The notes under the pieces: generated by a model | What the model saw: the letters and a program-made list of their open reading frames with translations, nothing else | What the model was told of the DNA's origin: nothing | The model's database searches: none | NCBI GenBank assembly: GCA_029204225.1 | Contig: CM055102.1 | Location: 25,646,922 to 25,710,921, forward strand | Direction: 5' to 3' | Origin: Diphasiastrum complanatum | Taxonomy: Eukaryota > Streptophyta > Lycopodiopsida > Lycopodiales > Lycopodiaceae | Length of the DNA: 64,000 nt | Shown: positions 49,237 to 57,600 of the stretch, piece after piece | How positions within the stretch are numbered: position 1 is the stretch's first letter | Layout: the number at the start of each line of letters is the position of its first letter | Translations under genes and position numbers: made by a program

Positions 49237-52200
49237 TTTTCACTATCCATTTCACCATAAACTAAACTGGCTCATTCCTCCAACTCGGCCCACTACTACC
49301 AAAAATCCAGCAATTCATTTATTATGAAACAAAGCTCTTTTCCCCCCATACTCGGCCTTCCATAGATCAAGAACTCTCCATAATGATCTTATGATCTTGA
49401 TTCCTGATTTCCACTACCAAACACCCCAAACACTGGATGCATGCATGCATTAAGTCCTTCTAAACTTTTGCATGTGTGCATTACTCTGACGATTGCCTTT
49501 GCATGTAACTATAGTTTGCTTGTTTCTAGTTGCATGTCAAGTTTCTAGAATTCTTCATCTTTGCATGTTGAAAGAATTAAAGTCTTATGAGAAAAACCCT
49601 ATGCTTTTGATAAGCTAGAGTTGGAAACAAGTCCATTGGAAGGAACCAAGTTTATGTTCTTCTTTTATGCCTTTTGGGAATCCAATGTATATGTAATTGG
49701 CAAAGGTCAATTGGTTTTGCATAATAAAAAGATATCCTTCGGGGGGGCGTGGTCCCCATCTTGACCCCTCAATGCTTTTGCTGCATGTGAATTTTTGTGA
49801 TTTGTTGTTTTCAAGTTTTATTTTAAAATCTAAATTTGAGTCCATTCAAGATGATTCAAGACATGTTCTATATAAAAGTAAAGTCAATAAGTTTATGGTC
49901 TAAAGATTGTAGGAAACCTTCCCTTGAGGTTCACAATTCCAGTCAGAGACAGACATCGTGCCATATGTCAATGCATCAGATCGATCATCCCTCCAGCAGG
50001 ATGAGGCAGAGCATGCGACATATGGTCCACAGGTCCAGGCAGAGGCAGTTTTCACCAGAGCACTCCACGATTTTGATTAAGTCCTACTTTAGGGCTTCAG
50101 CAAGTGATCTCACATTCATGCGAGTGACGGAAAGGAAAAAGGCATTTGAAGAAGCTAAAACATCCGGAAGGCGTGTGATTTACACCTTACGCGATGCCAT
50201 GGACAATGCCATCTGGGAGGAAGACGAGAAGCTAGGGTGAAATAGAATAACATGGTGACCTTTCTAACTCCTTGCATCCTAATCAACTCATTATCTAAAA
50301 AATGATAAAACATTTTACAGTTTAGAAGATAATGAAACATGTACCTCCCCGTCAAGATAATGTCCACACCAAAATAGACATGACTTGCTACATGACATGA
50401 ATCTCCTTGCCCATGCAAGGAGGGAATCCTTATACAAATACTTACCAAGACAAAAAAAAAAAAACAAAGTTCTTCCTTCTTAGCCTTGTCCTTTTATTCC
50501 CGAGTGAGGTTTGATCTCTTGCAAGCCCAACTTGCCTTTGGGGAAAAGGACTTCCTCTTTGCTGCAACTAGATTAGGTTTTGCTTTTGTGGAATATTCTT
50601 TGAATAGCTTGGCCTAGCTTCCTAAAACTTGAACACCGAGTATAATTAAACCACCCCATCCATAACTTCCTTCCCACACGTGTTGCCCTCGTAGATTAAG
50701 GTTGTGGCGACCACATGCTCTAGGTTTTTACAATCTTCATAGAGCACATGAGCTCCCAAATCCTCAAGAAGGCTAAAAATAAACTTATGATTTGCAACCA
50801 TGTAGGGATATCTTCTTGGGTTTTTATTAGACTATCACAATACTGATAAACTTGCAACAGGTGGAATCTTTTATGGTGTAAGTGCAAGTGCAAGTAGCAT
50901 TTCTATTCCACCATAGTTCATCAGCAAGAGAACTTTTCATTTTTCCTTTATGGAACCCATGATTGACGTAATCAAAGGTCCATTGAGAGGTAATAATAGC
51001 AACCGGTTCATCTTCATCAGCCAATGCATGATCAGCCTTCTGTCTCCTCCAACACTCCACGATTCCTTGTGGAAGAAATTATGTTGCTAGAGGTACGTTG
51101 GGTTGGAAAACTCGTCAGGGTGGATATGTTTCCCTTCTCAGAGATTTCCCAGATATGTTATTTACTCATGAGAAATAAAATTCTTTGGTAGCTGAGTTAC
51201 AAGATTCTCAGTGAGATATGTGAGTAACATATGAGGATTTTGGAGAAATTTGCCAGATAATGATATATGTTAATGTACTGGGTCAAAGTGAGATTATACT
51301 CATAATACATATTTGCACGATAAATCTTGTATGGATCTACTATGTATTCTTCGTTATCAGGTTCATATCATACACTTAAACCAATTGTTGGACATGGACA
51401 TATGACCAAGTATTGTCATCCACTAATGCTGAGTAGAGGGGCAACTAAACGGGATGCCTTTGAGGCAATTTGGTTGATGTGTAGATCGCTCAAGTGGGAC
51501 TTATAGTAGTGCATTGTGATAGCTAGAGTTGTATTTAAATGGCCAAGAATCTCATACACCATGCAAGGACTCTAGCTACACAAGTTAGTTAGAAGTGGTG
51601 GAGGGGCTTGTGGGGTGAATTCCCTCCAGAAGGCCCCAGAGGAGGGAGAAGATTGATGAGTCTTTTCCATTCACTTTTGTCATAAGCCGCCTTCTTTTGG
51701 TGACATGCAGTGGTAGAGGAGTCTAGTATTGTGTCAGAGGTGAGGGGTAAATGGTTGTGTATATGTTGATGGAGACGGACTTCAACATGATGCCAAGGTT
51801 GGCGGATGCGGTGTGGCTGGGTGGGGGAATGCTTCCGGTGTCTAAACGGGAAGTGAAGCGACCGTCTAAAGGGCAATGGTGAGTGAAGTGTCGTATGAGA
51901 AATGGAGTACCAAGGCCAAAAGCGAGTCCTAGTCAAGGTGTGTATATTCCAAACAGAAGGGATATGTGGTGCCTTGGTGAGAGTAGGGTAGATGGGTGGG
52001 TTATGATGTGAAACAATGCCAAGGCAAAAAAGAGAGGAAGGAGTGGTCAGACAAGGTGGTGGGGAAAATAGTGAAGTCTGAGATGAGTGGGTAAACTGAG
52101 TACCATCTAAACCTTGGAAAATTCGGCAAGCCTTTGTTCCACCGACTCATGTCTCCATAAATAACAAAATATCACCTCGCATAATGAACTCCGCAAGGTC

Positions 52201-54617
52201 ACATGTTGTGGCTGATGAGTGGATAAAGTTAGAGCTACACCCCAATCCGTATGTGTAATGATTGAGAACTTGGGCTGCTCTTACACCTGGGGACCCCAAC
52301 TTTCTATGTCCTAGTGTTGGCCGCATTTGAAGTTTTCAGCTATGTTCTATCTTCTTGATTGCATGTATCCTTTATGAACGAAACATGGTTCTCTCCCCAG
52401 CGTGGTCCAAGAAAGGTTCACTTCCAATCCAACAAGTTGGCCTCGTTGAAGGAGGGCTGATCCATTTTCCACTCAAGAGTCCAAAGTGTACACTTTCTTA
52501 AAGACCATCTTGCAGTTTTCTAGATCGCTATTTTGTCTTTGCACATTTCCCTTCAAGGGTCATATCTATCAGTGAAGGCTATTTTCACCTAATCATGATG
52601 ACTAGTATGCTAGTATGACAAATTTCAAGGACTATCAATAATGCACCATAAAAGCATTAGAGACTAGCTATGGAAGCATAGACAAACATCGAGCACATAG
52701 GAATTGCCTAAGCTCCTCGCACTAGGAACTTGGAACAACTCAAATGAATAGTTAGAGAGAGAGAGCTTTATTAATGTTTTTATCATGCCAAAAGGCATAG
52801 AAGCCAAAGAGTACATTTCAACTGTGGTGTGCAAATAGGAGCATGTGGAACGTCTCCAACAACAGCAAGAAAAAATATATAAGAAGTGTAACGACCAATA
52901 ACTGTTGATAACAAAATGTAACTGATGGTAGTGGTATGTATATGCTCATCAAATCCAATCAGATCTTGTTGCAATTGAAAAAGGATGTAATGGGGACTGC
53001 AACTTGAGGTAATGCATGTTGATAATGTCGTCGAGGAGGTCGTCTGTGAGATGTGTCTCCTCATGTCGGAGACGCTACGAACAACAGGAAGGAATCTGGG
53101 TGGTACGTCGTCTCTGGTCTCTATGTCGGAAATCATCATCAACCCCACTACTGAGTTAGGATCAATCCATAATCTCCTATGAGAGAAAGACGCGATCTGG
53201 AGCTGTGTATGAGAGTGATTCGATTGAACTGGCTGACATAGAGCCTGTCGTAGTAGTAACATCTCTTTGATCATGAGTGCAACACAACGTGGATCCTAAT
53301 GAACCTCAGTGCGATCTGTGACAGCCTCCAAATAAATCTACAAATGGGCTGCAAAAATGCTGAGAGAGATGGTGAAGTAGGGCACTAGAGAGCTCCAACA
53401 AAGAGAAATAAAATGGCTGCAAATGGGCACCCTCCTGGAAGAAAGTGCTCTAAAAAACATGGCGATGGAGCCTCCAAAAGACTGAACAAATGCTGATGAA
53501 AAGTGCCAAAACCTCCTCCAAAAAAGGCGCTAAAAAGTGCAATAGGTATTGCTCAGAAAATCTGCCCAAATAGCCGCCAGATATAATCTGCACAAAAAAA
53601 AAATTGTCGCCAAGTTTAGCGGAACTGCTTCCGCTAATTGTCCACTAAAGATCAGCCAAGAAAAAAAATGGAGATCCACCAAGTGTGGAAAAAACTAGCA
53701 CTCCCACCAAGGAATGAAAGTGCTCAGATACCAAGTTATGAAGTGGATAAAAAAAAGTAACACTTAGGTGAAATTTTGTAATCTATCCTGTCATGGCAGG
53801 CTCGGGACCTGGGTGGTGACCAGAAACAGGCTCACCCTCCTTGTGATTACTGTATGACCTTTTATTGATAAGGTGAAACATTTTGCTCAGGTCAGTTTCA
53901 AAAATGTCAGGAGGGAGGAGGAGGGGTCGGGAGGCACGAGGAACTGCAAAGACAGGGTGCAAGTACTTTGCCAAGGGCAAAAGAAAGGCAAGGGCGAATC
54001 AAAGAATTCACATCAGAACTTGGAGCACCAAATGTCCAAGTTACAAGTTTCAAATTGGTCGAGTAATAATATTTTAGTATAAGGGCAATTGCAGCTACTG
54101 TTAGCTATGGAAACTTTGCTTTTGAGTGCCGTAAGAAGTAGAGGAATTAGAACAAACGAAAGAAGCAGTAGAGTCGCTATGTTGAGGCCATTGCCAGAGG
54201 GATGAGTATGGCTGATTGACTTATTCACTGCTGCATTAGCGTTCCAGTCAGGAGGGAGGAGAAGCTGCAAAGACAGAGCAGAAAGACTCGCAAAGTGAGT
54301 GATCGAGTTCAAGAAAAGGAAAAGGGGATGGGTAGGCCTGACGAGGGAACACCTCAGTGTCTATAAAGCAGGAAGAAGCTACATGGGCAGCAATGGCAGG
54401 AAGTACAAGCTACAATTTGCTGGAGCAGCACTCCTGCAGGGGGGGGAGCTGAGAGAGAGAGAAAGAAAGAAAGAAAAAAAGATCTTTATTAATGTCCTTG
54501 AAATACCCTGAGGTAAAGGTACATGTCAAGTGTGCATATAAGAGCTGAAAAGCTCAATCAGCTACAGAAAAAACAATAACTGCAAACTCAAAAACTATAT
54601 ATACTGAGATGGCTGGC

Positions 54618-54666
<49 letters not shown>

Positions 54667-57600
54667 GAGAGAGAGAGAGAGAGACCTTCATTTGTTTGGC
54701 CACCAGAGGAATACCGGAAGAAGCAAGCAACCGATTTGCACATTTTCCTGCACAAGATGTAACATCAAATCGCATCACTCAAGCCGCTGCTACATAATGT
54801 GGTTACAACCAGCAACAAATCAAACTTCCTCTTTGATATTCTGGACATTAGTGATGACTTAAGTCCCAAAATATCCCTTGGCATCAAGTGCATAAAATAG
54901 GACATTCCTTCAGAAGATGTGAAGTTTGTACTTAAAAACACAAGAATTGCTTTCAGGTTCTACTTCTTGTGTGATTGCTGAATTTATCAGAAATACTATA
55001 CTTGTGGAAGGATACTAAACTACAGGGAAGTTCAAGTGCTTGCAATCATTCCTGATGAGTAGCCTACACTTTTGTTGTATGAAGCACATCAGAAGCTTCT
55101 GCAAGTGCTAAATAGTTTCATTTGCATTTTAAATTCTTTGTAATTTGTTTAGGCTTACATGTTTTAGAAGAACCACTACGTATTATGGAAAACCAAACAA
55201 GCGAAAGAAAAATAACAAGAAATCAAACCACATGCAATTCCCAAGAACCAAATCCATAAGAATGAGCATGAAAGGAGAGATGGTGGACAGACATGAAAAA
55301 TCAAAGCCCCCAAGTAAGATTATTCACCATTGTGTGCAATAACAACTGCATCATAATAACCTTGAGATTGTCCATTTTCCATGAGGTGCCACCTTCCACT
55401 GCGTGCATCCATGCTACTGATCCAACATGGCCTTTTAACTGTAATTAGCTTTCCCTGCACTTTCGATAACAAAATAGAAAAGAAACTCTTATGATACTTA
55501 CAGGGATGTCTATGCACTTTCAAGGGAAGAGGCCGTTCAACCTATGAAGTTTGAAAACAAGTCAGAACTTAATAATTCATAAAGTCGTGGCTTCCTGTCA
55601 GACAACAGCTAAAACAAACTCGTGGCAAGTACTGGTGAAGAGCCTTGTGGTTTTTGGAAGAAGTAAACAAGAGAAGACCAAAAGGCATCGAATCCCAAAT
55701 CAAAGAGAAGGTCCATAAGAACACAAGAATCAAATTTTCAAAATTACCCCGAAGATCATCCCAACCATATCATTCAAAGAAATTTCTGTACGCCCTTTAA
55801 CAGCAGCAGTTTAGTATGATCGCTTGCTTTTGCAAGTTTAGATCTAGATCACTCTTTCAACGTCTATATATTGGGTACCTGCGCCAATCTCTAGACATAG
55901 TGCGATGTACCACACTCATGGTTGATTTGTAGTACACCTTCTTGAAGATCAAGCTTGTTATTGTGTTCTTAATTCATATTGCATGATCATTGTTTAAACA
56001 CAGAGTCATATCTTGGTAAATAATGGTGATATCTTGATGAAGTTGCTACAAGGGCCAAGTCAATGTTTAATCAATCCATTTCGAACGTCGTTTCGAAAAG
56101 TGTTTGAAATGGGAGGTCCAGGTTCAAAACGGGAAACTTTTTTAGGGTTTTTTTTTTTTAAATGCGTTTTTATGAGTTTTTGGAATTTAGACATCATGTC
56201 ATAGAAAGACTAGTACTAAGTAGATACATCCAATTTCATTTTCAATCTCCAACTTAGTGGCTTTAATGCTTATTGTAATTTGTGACCATGTTGCATCAAA
56301 CCGGTTGCAGCAAAAAAATTTGGTTTGTTTTCCCAGTCGTTTCAAATGTCCAGTTGACGTTTTGAAAAGGGTCTATTTCGAATGGGACGTTTCAAACGCG
56401 TTTCTTTGTTCGAAACGCGTTTCGATTAAACATTGGGCCAAGTTTGGCACTTGATTGCATAGTAGGCCAAGTATGCCTAACATATAATAACTAAGAGGTC
56501 TATTTCACAGGCTTGAACTCCTCTTGGAGTAGGACACATTTCTTCTCTCTCTTACACTCATCTATTCTACAATGTTTCTCTATACCCAAATTTTCTAAGG
56601 GTTAGGGGCACTCATTGCCTTCAATTCATTCTTAAAAACTCTTGTGGAGCAAGTGCAAGAATTTGAATGCTCCTCCTTAAGTTCCAACTTAGTCTAGTCC
56701 AAGGTGATTCTCTCCACGCAAACAGCATTGCCCACGGTTTATAGTCTGCCAAAAGGATTCATTTTTGCCACTATCCCAGCTAAAGTTTCAACCAGACTTG
56801 CATTTCATGACAACTTGGACTAGCAGTAGCACTACTACCAGCCCAAGCTACAGCAATTGTAAGTGGTAATTGACAGTTATTTATAGCACATCAATACGAC
56901 ATCAATACGGTAATAGGTATTTGTAACTTTGTCAAATGTTGTCAAACATTTTATCCTCAAATCTTGTTTTTTGACCACACTATCCTAAGATAGGCAATGT
57001 TAAGCCTAGTAAGTCCCCTTTGGGGCTCCTAATTTATTAGTTGATAAAAAGGACGGAGGAACACATCTTTGGACTATAAAAAGTTAAATGAATTAACCAT
57101 TAAGAATAGATACCCCTTACCTCGAATGGATGAACTGATTGATCGATTACATAGTGCCAAGTACTTCACCAAAATCAATTTAAGATCAGGGTATCACCAA
57201 ATCTGAATAAAGAGTGCCGATGTTGAGAAAACAGGGTTTAGCACTAGATATGGCCACTGTGAGTTTCTAGTTTTGCCATTTGGGTTGACGAATGCCCCTG
57301 CAGCTTTCCAACACATGATGAATGACCTTCTTCATACATATTTGGGAAAGTTTGTTACAGTTTACTTAAATGATATTCTTATCTATAGTAAGACTTTAAA
57401 GGAGCATGAGGAGCATCTTAAGACTGTCTTAAGGTTACTTACAGAGGAGAAGCTCTTCGCCAAGGAATTCAAATGTGAGTTTTTCAAAAAAGACTAGTTT
57501 ATGTTGGTCACGATATTTCAAACCATGAGTTAGAAATTGATCCTAACAAAGTCTGTAAGGTTTGTGAGTGGCTATACTCCTAACCATCAAAGAAGTCATA

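Larger units (their letters stand above)
47317..49935 (+). mobile_element. Ty3/gypsy 3' end (chromodomain, LTR3) on the plus strand, with a LINE inside
   Basis: A chromodomain-like end ([20 protein letters not shown]) at 47317-47525 is followed by a purine tract (GGAGGGG, 47580-47586) and a full-length-type LTR from 47587 to 49935. It is the mirror image of the neighbouring minus-strand element, so 45.8-49.9 kb is a large imperfect inverted repeat. LINE D (48586-49233) splits the LTR. It is a fragment of an element; its 5' part is absent. Confidence 0.7.
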
